Positions 37,989-48,170 are shown, counted from the stretch's first letter. The stretch is 64,000 nucleotides of DNA from Hydrogenophaga aromaticivorans (GCF_013387465.1 NZ_VYGV01000006.1:839638-903637); one strand, 5' to 3'. Notes: generated from the letters alone by a model not told the origin. Program-made: numbers and translations.

Positions 37989-40789
37989 GCTGTTTTCTTC
38001 CTCCCTTTTGTTGCCTTTGCTGCAGGCTTGGCTTTTTCTGCGGTCGTCAACTTTGAATACAGCTCAAATAGCTTTTCCAGCCGCTCCGTGTCGTTCTTAA
38101 ACCGGCGGCCGATGTAGATGCGCTCCAACACTTCGTCGTTGCGCTCGTGGGCATGACGCAGGTTGTCAGGCATGCTGTCAGGGTCGTACAGCTCGGCGAT
38201 GGTCGCGGGGAAATGGGCTTCGCGGGCCAGCAAAATGTCTTCGGCGCACCGCGTCAGGTCGGCCTTGTTTTGCTCGGTGAGAAGCGGGATTTGGAACGTG
38301 TTCCAACCAAGGGTATTAGAAAAGCGAAAGTCGGTTTTTATCTTTCCGCACACAGCGCCGGTCCAGACAAGTGAAAGACGCGAAACGAATATAGCCACAT
38401 TCCAAAGTGGCGGATTGTAAAATGAGAATGCTCCATCACCAACAATTGATCCTTCCGGCAAGGAGATTATCGGATAGTACTCCCTACTCTCAGATGAGTG
38501 TCGCGGTATCTGAAAAACAATTTCGGTACCAACCTGCCTAATTTGTTGAAAGGCGTAGGGACTATCCAATCCAGCTTTGGTTAGTGCTTTACCGCTATTG
38601 CCGCGCATCTCCGCGACCATGTCAAAGCGCCGCTGATACGCGGGAACATCTCTCAAAGCATGGTAATCTGGTTCTGCCGCCCAAATGCAATAGCGCCCAG
38701 CGCCATGTGTGGCGTCATGTGCGCCATAAAATGGGCGAATGACATGGGCGTATCCAGGCGCTGCCATCTTAAGGTCGGCAGCAACACTAGCATCGAAAAT
38801 TAGGCCTCCACCATCGGCAGGCTTATTACCATTTACAACTGGCGCCATGCCATTTATGGGGTTTGTCTCATTTTTTACGTAAACGTCTTTGTACGGAACA
38901 AGATAGGCGTTTATGTTCGCTACATTCCTGACTATTGCACCCTCATCATCGAAGTAGCGGATAGCCCGCGGATTTCTTGCCAAGCCAACAATGCAGACAG
39001 ACACACCTGCATTCTTGCTCGCCAAATTTGACCATTTGAAAGAAGTAACAGCAAATGATATACGTACGCCATCAGAGATACATTGCGGCCAAAAACGATA
39101 GACCTGCTCACCTTGGCATATGGAGTTAGTGGTAACAAAGGCGAAGGAAGCATCGCAGTGATTTAAAAAATATCTGGCTTTTTGAAAGAAGCCCAGAATG
39201 TAATCAAAGGATTTCCAGACCGGGAACGTTTCCCCAAATATCGCCTGCATATCAGATTTCTGGAGCATGTTCTGCTCTGTAGCCCCCTTATAGGGTGGAT
39301 TGCCGCATATGTACGTCTCTCCACCTTCATTCTCAAAGTCAATTTCCGCTTGATCCAACGGTGTCTGGAACAAATCATCTGCCTTCACCTTCACGCCACT
39401 ACCCGTGGGCGGGCAAATGCTCAACCAATCCAGCCGCAGGGCATTGCCACAGACGATCCAGTTCTGCGCATCCAGTGGCAAGAATTCGGCTAGCGCATCC
39501 TTCTGCCCTCGATACAACACATCGCACTGAAACTCAGCAATGATCAGCGCCAAGCGGGCAATCTCGGTCGGAAAATTGCGCAGCTCGATGCCGCGAAAAT
39601 TGGTCAGCGGAATCTCGCTGCCAAGGTGCAGCTCACCCCGGCGGCGATTGATTTCCGCCTCGATCTCGCGCATCTGCTTATAGGCGATGACCAGGAAGTT
39701 GCCTGAACCGCAAGCCGGGTCAAAGACTCGGATGCGCGCCATGCGCTTGCGCAGGTTCAACAACTTTCGCTCGTTGTCGCCGGCCTCGTCCAGCGCGGTG
39801 CGCAGGTCGTCGAGGATCAACGGGTTCAACACCTTCAGGATGTTGGGCACGCTGGTGTAGTGCATGCCCAGTGCGCCGCGCTCCTCGTCGTCGGCCACCG
39901 CCTGGATCATGCTGCCGAAGATGTCTGGGTTGATCTCCCGCCAGCTCAAGGCACCTGCGTGCAGCAGGTAGGTGCGCGCCATGCGGGTAAAGCGCGGCAC
40001 CTCGGTGCTGCCAGAGAACAGACCGCCGTTCACGTAAGGGAAACCGTTGGCCCAGTTTGGCAAACGGGGATGCTCGGTGACGCGGTTGGCCACCTTGATG
40101 TTCATGGCGCGGAAGATCTCTGACAGCACCTCATGGGTGTTGCTGCCATCGCTCGCGCTCATCTGGTCTACGGTCTGGGTGAACAGACCCTTGCCGTTGA
40201 AGATGTCAGTATCTTCAGCAAAGAAGCAGAACACCAGCCGCGCCATGAAGTGGTTCATGTCGCTGCGCCGTTCGTCCGTGGCCCAGGCCGGGTTCTCGCG
40301 CAGCAGTTCGACGTACAGCTTGTTCAGGCGCCCAGTAGCGCGGACGTCGATGGGGTTGTCTTTGATCTCCCTGATGGTGGAGATGCCAGCCAGGGGCAGC
40401 AGGAAGCCGAAGTGGTTCGGGAAATCTGCAAAGGAGCTCGCGATGGTTTCGCCGCTGGCCAGCTCTTCGGCTTCCAAGGTCTGCCCATCGGTGGCGAGAA
40501 TGAACTTAGCCTTTGCCTTCGTCGTGGCCGGACTAGCGCGAAGCGCTTTAAGCGTGTCGCCCACGGCCCCGGCCGCACACACAGCCAGGTGGATGTTGTT
40601 GCGCAGCAGCACGCCACTCGCCACGTCCGAGGCGTTGTTGTTGCCAGTGCGCAAGCGCTTGAGCGTGGTGTCCTTGTTGCCGAAGGCGGCCAGGAAGGCG
40701 AAGGGAAACTCTGTAGCGTCAAAGGGCTGGAGTGCAAGATCAGATACCGCTGACTCGATTTCTACCGCGTTCAATTGTTGTTTCCTCAA
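37985..40789 (-). CDS. Class I SAM-dependent DNA methyltransferase (N6-adenine, type IIG/YeeA-like)
   Basis: A 934-aa DNA methyltransferase. Motif I is FDPACGSGNFLV at 356-367, and motif IV is CGNPPY at 495-500, as in N6-adenine enzymes. A helical N-terminal region precedes the core, and a target-recognition part follows it. The DNA coding for the TRD region (about 38.3-39.3 kb) is clearly AT-richer than the rest. It is first of three overlapping genes with the helicase and GIY-YIG nuclease. No PD-(D/E)XK motif was found by eye. Confidence 0.88.
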   Translation of the reverse strand: MRKQQLNAVEIESAVSDLALQPFDATEFPFAFLAAFGNKDTTLKRLRTGNNNASDVASGVLLRNNIHLAVCAAGAVGDTLKALRASPATTKAKAKFILATDGQTLEAEELASGETIASSFADFPNHFGFLLPLAGISTIREIKDNPIDVRATGRLNKLYVELLRENPAWATDERRSDMNHFMARLVFCFFAEDTDIFNGKGLFTQTVDQMSASDGSNTHEVLSEIFRAMNIKVANRVTEHPRLPNWANGFPYVNGGLFSGSTEVPRFTRMARTYLLHAGALSWREINPDIFGSMIQAVADDEERGALGMHYTSVPNILKVLNPLILDDLRTALDEAGDNERKLLNLRKRMARIRVFDPACGSGNFLVIAYKQMREIEAEINRRRGELHLGSEIPLTNFRGIELRNFPTEIARLALIIAEFQCDVLYRGQKDALAEFLPLDAQNWIVCGNALRLDWLSICPPTGSGVKVKADDLFQTPLDQAEIDFENEGGETYICGNPPYKGATEQNMLQKSDMQAIFGETFPVWKSFDYILGFFQKARYFLNHCDASFAFVTTNSICQGEQVYRFWPQCISDGVRISFAVTSFKWSNLASKNAGVSVCIVGLARNPRAIRYFDDEGAIVRNVANINAYLVPYKDVYVKNETNPINGMAPVVNGNKPADGGGLIFDASVAADLKMAAPGYAHVIRPFYGAHDATHGAGRYCIWAAEPDYHALRDVPAYQRRFDMVAEMRGNSGKALTKAGLDSPYAFQQIRQVGTEIVFQIPRHSSESREYYPIISLPEGSIVGDGAFSFYNPPLWNVAIFVSRLSLVWTGAVCGKIKTDFRFSNTLGWNTFQIPLLTEQNKADLTRCAEDILLAREAHFPATIAELYDPDSMPDNLRHAHERNDEVLERIYIGRRFKNDTERLEKLFELYSKLTTAEKAKPAAKATKGRKKTA

Positions 40790-40946
40790 TGCCCAAGGTT
40801 GCGACTTTCGAAGCCCAGCAACAGCATAGCCAGATCACCAGCTTGCAGGCCCTGGCCGAAAACGGTTTCGTGGGGTGAGAAAAGTTGGTCCTGCCGCCAA
40901 TCAGGGATTGCGCTTCATGCACCCCTAAACTGGCCACACCGATGAT

Positions 40947-41171
40947 CTAGCGGCGCGCGAGGCGTTCAAGCCTATTCATCTCCGCCAACTCAGCACCGAG
41001 CGCCTTGGACAGCGCGCGCAGTTGTCCGCGCACACCGCCTCGGTTCGCATTACTTGCCACCTTCTTTTTTCCCTCGGGCGTTTTTGGCCCTGTGGACTGT
41101 TCCCACGGCTTCCAGCGCCTGATCAGCTCGGCCTGGCGCTGTCTGCGCTCCAAAGTCCAAGACTTCGCCAT
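40947..41171 (-). CDS. Small island protein, unknown function
   Basis: Seventy-four residues from ATG 41171 (MAKSWTLERRQRQAELI) with GAGG 6 nt upstream. The basic sequence with WKPWEQSTGPKTPEGK is a family I recall from Burkholderiales islands and prophages; its role is not known. It overlaps the preceding gene by 122 bp in another frame. The gap to the methyltransferase start (40790-40946) shows no gene and should hold its promoter. Confidence 0.65.
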   Translation of the reverse strand: MAKSWTLERRQRQAELIRRWKPWEQSTGPKTPEGKKKVASNANRGGVRGQLRALSKALGAELAEMNRLERLARR

Positions 41172-41715
41172 TATCGACCTCCAATAGTTTGTTTGGCTTG
41201 CTTTCAAAATTTTCCGCGCCCGTGGGCGGCTGGCTGTTGTTGACTTGCTGGTGCCCGTGGGCGATGTTGGTCTGCTTGATGTAAGGCATGGGGTTCTTGA
41301 TGATCGACAAGGTTTCTGCGGTGGCCCTGGACTGGGCTTAGGCCTTCAGCGCCAGCCGCATCAACACCTCAATGCCCTTGAAGCTCTCTTGTCGGCCCGA
41401 CCGCTGCGCGAGGTTGTTGAACAACATGTCCAGTGTCAGCAGTTGATTGGCAAGCATGCGCTCGACTCGCCCCAGGTCGCCCGCAACAGTTTCGTCACCA
41501 GCCCTCTTCATTTCGACCACCAGGTCCGCAACGTCAAGGGCTTCACCACCTCCTGAGAACTGTTTCAGTGTCGCAGCCGACAGCACCGACCCCGTAACCA
41601 GTTTCGCAATCGTCTGCGAATTGGTGTCCTTGCTTGCCGCGATCTTGTAGGCATTGGGATCAGACTTTGGGGATGCCGGCACAGCTGCCTTGGGGCGTGT
41701 CTTTTTCGTTTCCAT
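41050..41715 (-). pseudogene. Island gene interrupted by an in-frame TAA
   Basis: Two frames join if one stop codon at 41338-41340 is read through: METKKTRPKAAVPAS... ending MRLALKA, then stop, then AQSRATAETLSIIKNP and the QTNIAHGHQQVNN motif. Both halves are in the same frame and both look conserved to me from a known small island protein family. A CAA-to-TAA change would explain the break. The Shine-Dalgarno AAGGAG precedes ATG 41715. Confidence 0.7.
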
Positions 41716-41726
41716 GGTGGGGCTCC

Positions 41727-42239
41727 TTAAGCTGCATTGTTCGTGGCAGGTGGGTATCCGCTGCATCGCTGCAAAATCTTCACCAGATCGGGGGCCAACC
41801 CGTCTCGCGCAACGTCGGCCACACCCCAGTTGCCACAGCGCCAGCGGCCACGGCCTTGCAGGTGGGCACATTCCAAGCAAAGTCGCCGGTCGTCTGATTC
41901 ACGGTCGCGAATCACCAGCTTGTCGGCCGAGCGCTCGGCGTCGTCCAGGCTCAGGCCTTTGTCGGTGAACTGGGCAAGCCGCGCCGTGAAGGTGTCGATT
42001 TCCTGCCCGTTCATGGCGTCGCTGTGTGGCCAGCAGTAGCGGTCGGTGTCCGCCGCCAGAGTTTCGGCAGCGGCGTCGTTCGCTGCAGCCTTGAGGGCTT
42101 TGATTTTCTGAATTGGCACCGGAGGGCACGCTACGAAACCAACGAAACCTGCCTCGTGGTCCGCCTCTGGGGGTTGTGTAGGTTTTGTAGCGTCCTGGTC
42201 CAGAGCTGTTTGCCTTTTAAGTCGTGCCAGCCAGCTCAT
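41727..42239 (-). CDS. Island protein with cysteine cluster, unknown function
   Basis: One hundred and seventy residues. The N-terminus MSWLARLKRQTALDQDATKP is proline/threonine-rich and probably disordered. The C-terminal part has CLECAHLQGRGRWRCGNW, which may bind zinc. The start overlaps the Toprim/DUF3987 stop as ATGA, so it is coupled to it. I recall such proteins beside island primases in Burkholderiales, without a known function. Confidence 0.72.
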   Translation of the reverse strand: MSWLARLKRQTALDQDATKPTQPPEADHEAGFVGFVACPPVPIQKIKALKAAANDAAAETLAADTDRYCWPHSDAMNGQEIDTFTARLAQFTDKGLSLDDAERSADKLVIRDRESDDRRLCLECAHLQGRGRWRCGNWGVADVARDGLAPDLVKILQRCSGYPPATNNAA

Positions 42240-44692
42240 GAGCGGCCTCCTTTCAGCAGTGCAGGATGGATCTGGTAGCGCTCGGTGGGACGGCCACCAG
42301 AGGGCCCAGCCGGGACCGACTCACGCGCCAGCCATCCGTAGTCCGCCAGCAAGTCAGCGGCCTTGCGCACCGCATCGGGAGTGCCCAGCCCCGCCCAGTG
42401 CTTCACTGCCACCAGCCGCGGCGTGAATGCCTCCAGGATCACGCCGTCGCCGTCGCACAGCTTGCCCGCCCTGATCTTGTCCAGCAGTTGTTTGGCACCG
42501 GCGGTTTCCGGTATCACTGCCGCCGCGTAGATGCGTTCTGCGTGGCTGCGCAGGTACTCGCCCCAGGCCACAGCCCGGATCAGTTCTGTCGGATGGATCG
42601 CCCCGCCGCTATCCGGAGTGTCCACCAGGGCAAAGATCAGGGCCAGAGCCGGAATCAGCTTGCGGTACTTGCTCAGATGAGACACCAGCGCCGGGTGCAG
42701 GTCCTCGCCTCTGATTTCGTTTTCAAATGGGACCAGCCATTCCTCAAACAAGGCTTGGGCCCCAGGAGTGAAGCGCCATTCCTGGGGGGCGGTGTCGCTG
42801 GCCGGGCGCAGTTGGCCCAACCGATCGAAAACGGCCCATGCCGCCTGTTTCGCTGGGGTATCAGGCCACCGATCCACATACACAAACTCGCGGCTCACAT
42901 CTGGCCACACGGCCAACCCAAAGCGTTGCAACAGACCATCGTCACCCGCTCCGCCGGCCACTGCCTCACGCACATAGCTCTGCAGCTTGCCCGGCTGGAT
43001 ACCGCCCAGCATGGCCAAACAGACTCGGGGGATGTAGGACTCCCCGCGCCCGATGCGGTCCACCGCGTGGCCTTGGTTGCCGTCATAGCCGGTCAGGTAG
43101 AAACCGCGTGCGCCCTCCTGCCCCTGCCGGTCCATGCTGCACAGCAGGCCGTGGATTTCATCGCGGTACACCAGCACGCCCCACTGATTCACCGTCAACA
43201 GTTCCCCCAGCTTTTCCACCGTGGCATCGTTGACCACGTAGCGCCGCGCCAGAGGCTCGACTGGGGTGTCACCCGGCGCCAACAGTGCCCGCGCCTTGGC
43301 CGGCTCCTTGGCGGCCAAACCTCGGGCCTGTTTCGCGTTGGCTTCAGCGGCCATGTCCGCCACCATGCAATCGAGTTGCCACGCTTCATGTGCAGCCTGC
43401 CACTGTTCGCGCTCGGTCGCTTCCAGCCGATGCAGGGGCTTCAGCACTTCGGACAAGGCTGGGGACTTCATCACACCGGGCCTACCCACGATCAAGCCCC
43501 AAAGATTCGGCACCACGCGCCAGTCGTCCCGAGCCTTGGGAGCCACCACAGCGCGCGCACCGATCAGGCTTGAAAGCGCCACCACAGCGCCCACCGCCGT
43601 GAAGTCCGGGGGGCATTGCATCCGATGGGCAATATCCGCCACCCAGCCGCGCAGCGCCTTGGGCAACAGTTCGTCATCAAACGCTGGCACCGCCGGCAAG
43701 GCATCGGGCAGTGGCACCGGATCAGGCCAGGGTGCCATCGCAGTCGAGTCGGGGAACTCAGGGAACATCTGCACGGACTCGACCGGCATCGCTGCATCTA
43801 TGCATGTGCGCACCGCGTCAGGCCCGACCATCTGGTGTAGATCATTGAAGTCGGTCGCGCCGTCTGGTCGGTCGCTGCCGAAATCAGGTTTTGTCAGGTA
43901 CCCACCTTGGGCCCGGGCAGCCTCGGTTGCTTTGGTCAGGCCCGGATTGCCAGGGGTGCCCACATCATCATCGGCGGCAAGAATAATCTTCAGCGCCGGG
44001 TGTTTGGCCCGTAGTGCCTCCGTCACAGCCCGCAGGTTGCCAGCGTTAAAGGCAACTGCCACCGCGTGCCCGGTGACCTCGTGGATGCTGACACCGGTCG
44101 CGTAACCCTCGCATACGATCAGCACGCCGTCAGGCTTGCCAACAGCGTGATAACAGCCCTTCACCCTTCCGCCAGGTTGAAACCGCTTGCTGCCGTCTGG
44201 TGCGATAGTTTGAAGGCTGTGCAGCTTGCCCAATGTGTCGCGCATCGGGATCACCAGATGATGACCGTCACACTTGATGCCGTGGGGCTTAATGCCTTTG
44301 CGAGTCAGGTAGACGTGCTCTGTCGCCGGGATCGCCTGTTTCCAGATCAGCGCCGCCGCCTCGCTGGCCTGTTGCTGTCGCCGCGCCTGTTCGGCCTCAC
44401 GCTGTGCCTGCATGGCCTTGATGCGCTGCCGATGGGCTTCACGCTCGGCAGGGGTCATGGCGTTATCGGCTTTCGCGCACCAACTCGATTGCAAACCGCT
44501 GCGCCAGCATCCAAAAGCCCCGGCAGGTGTACCGTCCAGGTGCAGCGTGTACCAACCCGAATCGTCCTTGGCTTTGCCGTTCGTGCTGAAGCGATGCAAG
44601 CGACCATCGGCCACGATTTCATCGGGTGGGGTCAGGCTAGCGGCCAGGATTGCCGCCTGAAACTCTTCAGTGGGACCTTGCATGACGATCAC
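42236..44692 (-). CDS. Toprim and DUF3987 domain replication/primase-helicase-like protein
   Basis: An 818-aa protein of a kind found in P4-like islands. The N-terminal third shows a zinc/primase-like part (WYTLHLDGTPAGAFGCW) and a Toprim domain (VLIVCEGYATGVSIHE, IILAADDDV). The rest is DUF3987, an ATPase-like domain (LWGLIVGRPGVMKSPAL with a P-loop-like GRPGVMKS). It probably primes or drives island replication. The start is GTG 44692; the gene before it would end in a GTGA overlap if its frameshift were restored. Confidence 0.83.
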   Translation of the reverse strand: MIVMQGPTEEFQAAILAASLTPPDEIVADGRLHRFSTNGKAKDDSGWYTLHLDGTPAGAFGCWRSGLQSSWCAKADNAMTPAEREAHRQRIKAMQAQREAEQARRQQQASEAAALIWKQAIPATEHVYLTRKGIKPHGIKCDGHHLVIPMRDTLGKLHSLQTIAPDGSKRFQPGGRVKGCYHAVGKPDGVLIVCEGYATGVSIHEVTGHAVAVAFNAGNLRAVTEALRAKHPALKIILAADDDVGTPGNPGLTKATEAARAQGGYLTKPDFGSDRPDGATDFNDLHQMVGPDAVRTCIDAAMPVESVQMFPEFPDSTAMAPWPDPVPLPDALPAVPAFDDELLPKALRGWVADIAHRMQCPPDFTAVGAVVALSSLIGARAVVAPKARDDWRVVPNLWGLIVGRPGVMKSPALSEVLKPLHRLEATEREQWQAAHEAWQLDCMVADMAAEANAKQARGLAAKEPAKARALLAPGDTPVEPLARRYVVNDATVEKLGELLTVNQWGVLVYRDEIHGLLCSMDRQGQEGARGFYLTGYDGNQGHAVDRIGRGESYIPRVCLAMLGGIQPGKLQSYVREAVAGGAGDDGLLQRFGLAVWPDVSREFVYVDRWPDTPAKQAAWAVFDRLGQLRPASDTAPQEWRFTPGAQALFEEWLVPFENEIRGEDLHPALVSHLSKYRKLIPALALIFALVDTPDSGGAIHPTELIRAVAWGEYLRSHAERIYAAAVIPETAGAKQLLDKIRAGKLCDGDGVILEAFTPRLVAVKHWAGLGTPDAVRKAADLLADYGWLARESVPAGPSGGRPTERYQIHPALLKGGRS

Positions 44693-44966
44693 AGCCGTCC
44701 CCCGATCTGTTCCAGAAACCGCCGCGCCGAGTCGATGGAGGGCAGGTAGCGACCAGCCCCCAGCGTTCCGCCCAATACGTTACAGGCCCGTCTGTCGGGT
44801 CTGGGTGGTGCAGGGTGTGGCCCTTCAACGCATCGGCCGCGCGCAGTGTTGAAAACGCTTTGTAGTTGCGCTCGCTGGTGGGAAAATTTGGTTTGTTGAT
44901 CGTGTTGCCTGCCGTGGGATTGCCGTCCTCGGTGGGCATTTTTTTTGAGGTGTTGTTGATCGTCAT
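44689..44966 (-). pseudogene. Small island gene with an apparent 1-nt deletion
   Basis: From ATG 44966 (MTINNTSKKMPTEDGN) the frame runs to WAERWGLV. It then continues as WGLVATCPPSTRRGG to a late stop at 44667. In the neighbouring frame it reads YLPSIDSARRFLEQIGGRL and stops at 44689-44691, giving a GTGA overlap with the next gene. That ending is the plausible native one. A lost base near 44750 (or a sequencing error) would explain it. Confidence 0.6.
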
Positions 44967-44975
44967 GTCCACCCC

Positions 44976-45233
44976 TTAATCCGCCATCAACACCGCCAGC
45001 TTTGCCGCACGCCTGGCGTGAAGTTGCTTCACCAGTTCGCGGATTTGTTCATCCGTCTGGCCTGCTATGCGCGCCGCGTTGATCGCCTGCACTTCGTCGC
45101 TAGGCCAACCGCTTGAGCGTTCCCCAATCTTGACCGGCTGTGTCCAAAGGCCGACTCGGATCAGCCCGTAAATGCTCGCGTGGGAACGATACCCAGCTTC
45201 ATCCTTACATCGTTCGATTCGCCAAATTGCCAT
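44976..45233 (-). CDS. AlpA-family transcriptional regulator/excisionase-like
   Basis: An 85-aa small DNA-binding protein. The IYGLIRVGLWTQPVKIGERS and SGWPSDEVQAINAARIAGQ text is typical of AlpA regulators of P4-like elements, which control integrase and excision. It starts the minus-strand island operon that continues with the small gene and the Toprim protein. The gap to the next start is very short. Confidence 0.85.
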   Translation of the reverse strand: MAIWRIERCKDEAGYRSHASIYGLIRVGLWTQPVKIGERSSGWPSDEVQAINAARIAGQTDEQIRELVKQLHARRAAKLAVLMAD

Positions 45234-45610
45234 CGCTGCCCATCCTTGTTTGGCGATTTACGCCGTTGCCACAGATGGAGCAATGATGCAAGTTTTTCGC
45301 AGTACTGTTATGTGAAAACGACCAGAAAACGGGTGACATTTTCAATTAAATCAATGACTTAACAGACTGTCGTGAAATTGCATTTCAAAAAATACTCGGG
45401 ATAAAAACTCCATTGAATCAATGACTTATTGGGTATTTTTGCGCAGAAACAACGGAATCGCTCAATACATACGATGTTGCAGTTGTCGACGTAGCCGTCT
45501 ATGGGGCCATCTTTCGCCAAACGACCTAAGAACCTCAACATTCAGAACCGCCATTTACACAACGACCCATGGCCAATACCCACCCCTTTGGGCCACGGCT
45601 TAAGAACGTC
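45234..45610. promoter_or_regulatory. AT-rich control region between integrase and alpA
   Basis: No convincing gene. It is visibly AT-rich and holds a direct repeat, ATCAATGACTTA, at 45350-45361 and 45417-45428, 67 bp apart. It probably carries promoter(s) and regulator sites for alpA. A 60-codon frame here has no coding features. Confidence 0.45.
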
Positions 45611-46882
<1,272 letters not shown>

Positions 46883-46885
46883 GGG

Positions 46886-46972
46886 GTTCCCCGGTTGGTT
46901 GTTGCCCGGCGGTTCGGGGTCTGTTCCCCGGTTTTGAGAAAAACCGGGTTTCGTTCCCCGGTATGTTCCCCG
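46886..46972. repeat. Four GTTCCCCG repeats at island right end
   Basis: GTTCCCCG at 46886-46893, 46923-46930, 46953-46960 and 46965-46972, just upstream of the integrase gene. It matches two copies at the left end. Likely arm-type or regulatory sites. Confidence 0.6.
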
Positions 46973-47035
46973 CTACCATGCTGGCTGTCAATGTCAGCCC
47001 CTGTACCCCGCTGCAGGGTAAGCCGTTGATTTTCC

Positions 47036-47075
47036 AAAGAAAAAGCCCGTTAGGTATATGCTCCTAACGGGCTTT
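47036..47075 (-). terminator. Terminator of tRNA-Pro
   Basis: AAAGCCCGTTAGG / CCTAACGGGCTTT perfect 13-bp stem with an 8-nt loop. On the minus strand it is followed by a T-rich stretch, about 12 nt after the tRNA CCA. It probably came with the island. Confidence 0.85.
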
Positions 47076-47086
47076 ATCTCGATAAA

Positions 47087-47163
47087 TGGTCGGCGTGGCG
47101 GGATTCGAACTCGCGACCCCTTGCACCCCATGCAAGTGCGCTACCAGGCTGCGCTACACGCCG
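47087..47163 (-). tRNA. tRNA-Pro (anticodon GGG)
   Basis: A 77-nt tRNA with encoded CCA. The acceptor CGGCGTG pairs with CACGCCG. The anticodon stem CTTGC/GCAAG encloses ATGGGGT, giving GGG. Its 3' part contains the 13-bp island repeat (47094-47106). It lies 35 bp after the merR-like gene. Confidence 0.96.
47094..47106. repeat. Right direct repeat in tRNA-Pro, putative att site
   Basis: CGTGGCGGGATTC, identical to 32854-32866, lies across the acceptor/T-arm side of tRNA-Pro, the usual target of P4-type integrases. Confidence 0.6.
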
Positions 47164-47198
47164 ACAAGCCTTGCATTATAGCCGGCTATTTGGACGAT

Positions 47199-47651
47199 TC
47201 AGTCCTGAACACTCAGAAGCTCGCGAATTTCCAGCAGTTCGCGTCGCACCCCCACCCATTCAGCACCTGAGCTATGGCTCACCGACTTGGTCAATACTTG
47301 GTCAGCCTCCCCAACCACCAGCGGTGCCGCAACCTCAAAGTCAATCACTTCGATCACTTCACTGTCTTCATGACGACGCTGGTCCCGTTCGGCCTGCACG
47401 AGCTCCTGCAGTTTGTTGCGCGCGCCACTGATGGTGAACCCCTGGTCGTACAACAGCTCGCGTATGCGACGGATCATCAGGACTTCATGGTGCTGGTAGT
47501 AACGCCGATTACCACGTCGCTTCATCGGGCGCAGCTGGGTAAACTCCTGCTCCCAATACCGCAGCACATGCGGCTTCACACCGCAAAGCTCGCCCACTTC
47601 ACCGATGGTGAAGTAGCGCTTGGCGGGGATGGGAGGCAGCGTTTTTTCCAT
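47199..47651 (-). CDS. MerR family transcriptional regulator
   Basis: One hundred and fifty residues from ATG 47651. The N-terminal winged HTH (YFTIGEVGELCGVKPHVLRYW) ends in NRRYYQHHEVLMIRRIRELL, the MerR signature. The C-terminal part is a short helix with no effector domain seen. It commonly follows ihfA in Burkholderiales; here a terminator separates the two. Confidence 0.87.
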   Translation of the reverse strand: MEKTLPPIPAKRYFTIGEVGELCGVKPHVLRYWEQEFTQLRPMKRRGNRRYYQHHEVLMIRRIRELLYDQGFTISGARNKLQELVQAERDQRRHEDSEVIEVIDFEVAAPLVVGEADQVLTKSVSHSSGAEWVGVRRELLEIRELLSVQD

Positions 47652-47794
47652 GAAAATCAAGGCGGTAGAGACCGAACCTTGAAATTTACTCTAACACAGG
47701 CTGACAAGGTTAAGCGCAACAAAATTTCCGTACAAACTGTTGCAAATGCCACTGCGAGAGGGTTCACCACCTTGAACAGGTGAGCACTTCCGAC

Positions 47795-47828
47795 GTAAAA
47801 AAGCCCGGCGGCCCAAGCCCCGGGCTTT
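47795..47828 (-). terminator. Terminator downstream of ihfA
   Basis: AAGCCCGG / CCGGGCTT stem followed on the minus strand by six T residues. It ends the pheST-ihfA transcript. Confidence 0.8.
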
Positions 47829-47843
47829 GGTCACATCGCGGGA

Positions 47844-48170
47844 TCAGTTGCCGATCACCGCTGTTTGCACCTGCTCCTTGAGCTTCGGGCTAGCGTGAAA
47901 TGTGACAACGCGACGCGCTTCGATGGCGACCGGTTCGCCAGTGCGCGGGTTGCGGCCGGGTCGCGGTGCCTTGGTGCGGATCTGAAAGTTGCCGAAGCCG
48001 GAAATTTTCACATCGGTCCCTTCGACCAAGCTGTCCGTGACCAGGTCGAAAAAGGCGTCGATCATGTCCTTGGATTCACGCTTGTTCAGTCCGATCTGGT
48101 CAAACAGCAATTCGGCCAACTGCGCTTTGGTCAGCGCTGGGGTCTCCAGGCTTTCGACAGCAAGTTCCAT
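47844..48170 (-). CDS. ihfA: Integration host factor subunit alpha
   Basis: Architectural DNA-bending protein. The 108 residues from ATG 48170 (MELAVESLETPALTKAQLAE) carry LNKRESKDMIDAFF and the beta-arm PRPGRNPRTGEPVAI. GGAG lies 9 nt upstream. A start at 48185 would add 5 residues but has no Shine-Dalgarno. It follows pheT by about 30 bp. Confidence 0.94.
   Translation of the reverse strand: MELAVESLETPALTKAQLAELLFDQIGLNKRESKDMIDAFFDLVTDSLVEGTDVKISGFGNFQIRTKAPRPGRNPRTGEPVAIEARRVVTFHASPKLKEQVQTAVIGN

Noticed and set aside
45359..45541. Sixty-codon minus-strand frame in the alpA control region
   Set aside because: No ribosome site, no motif, and it covers AT-rich repeats that look regulatory.
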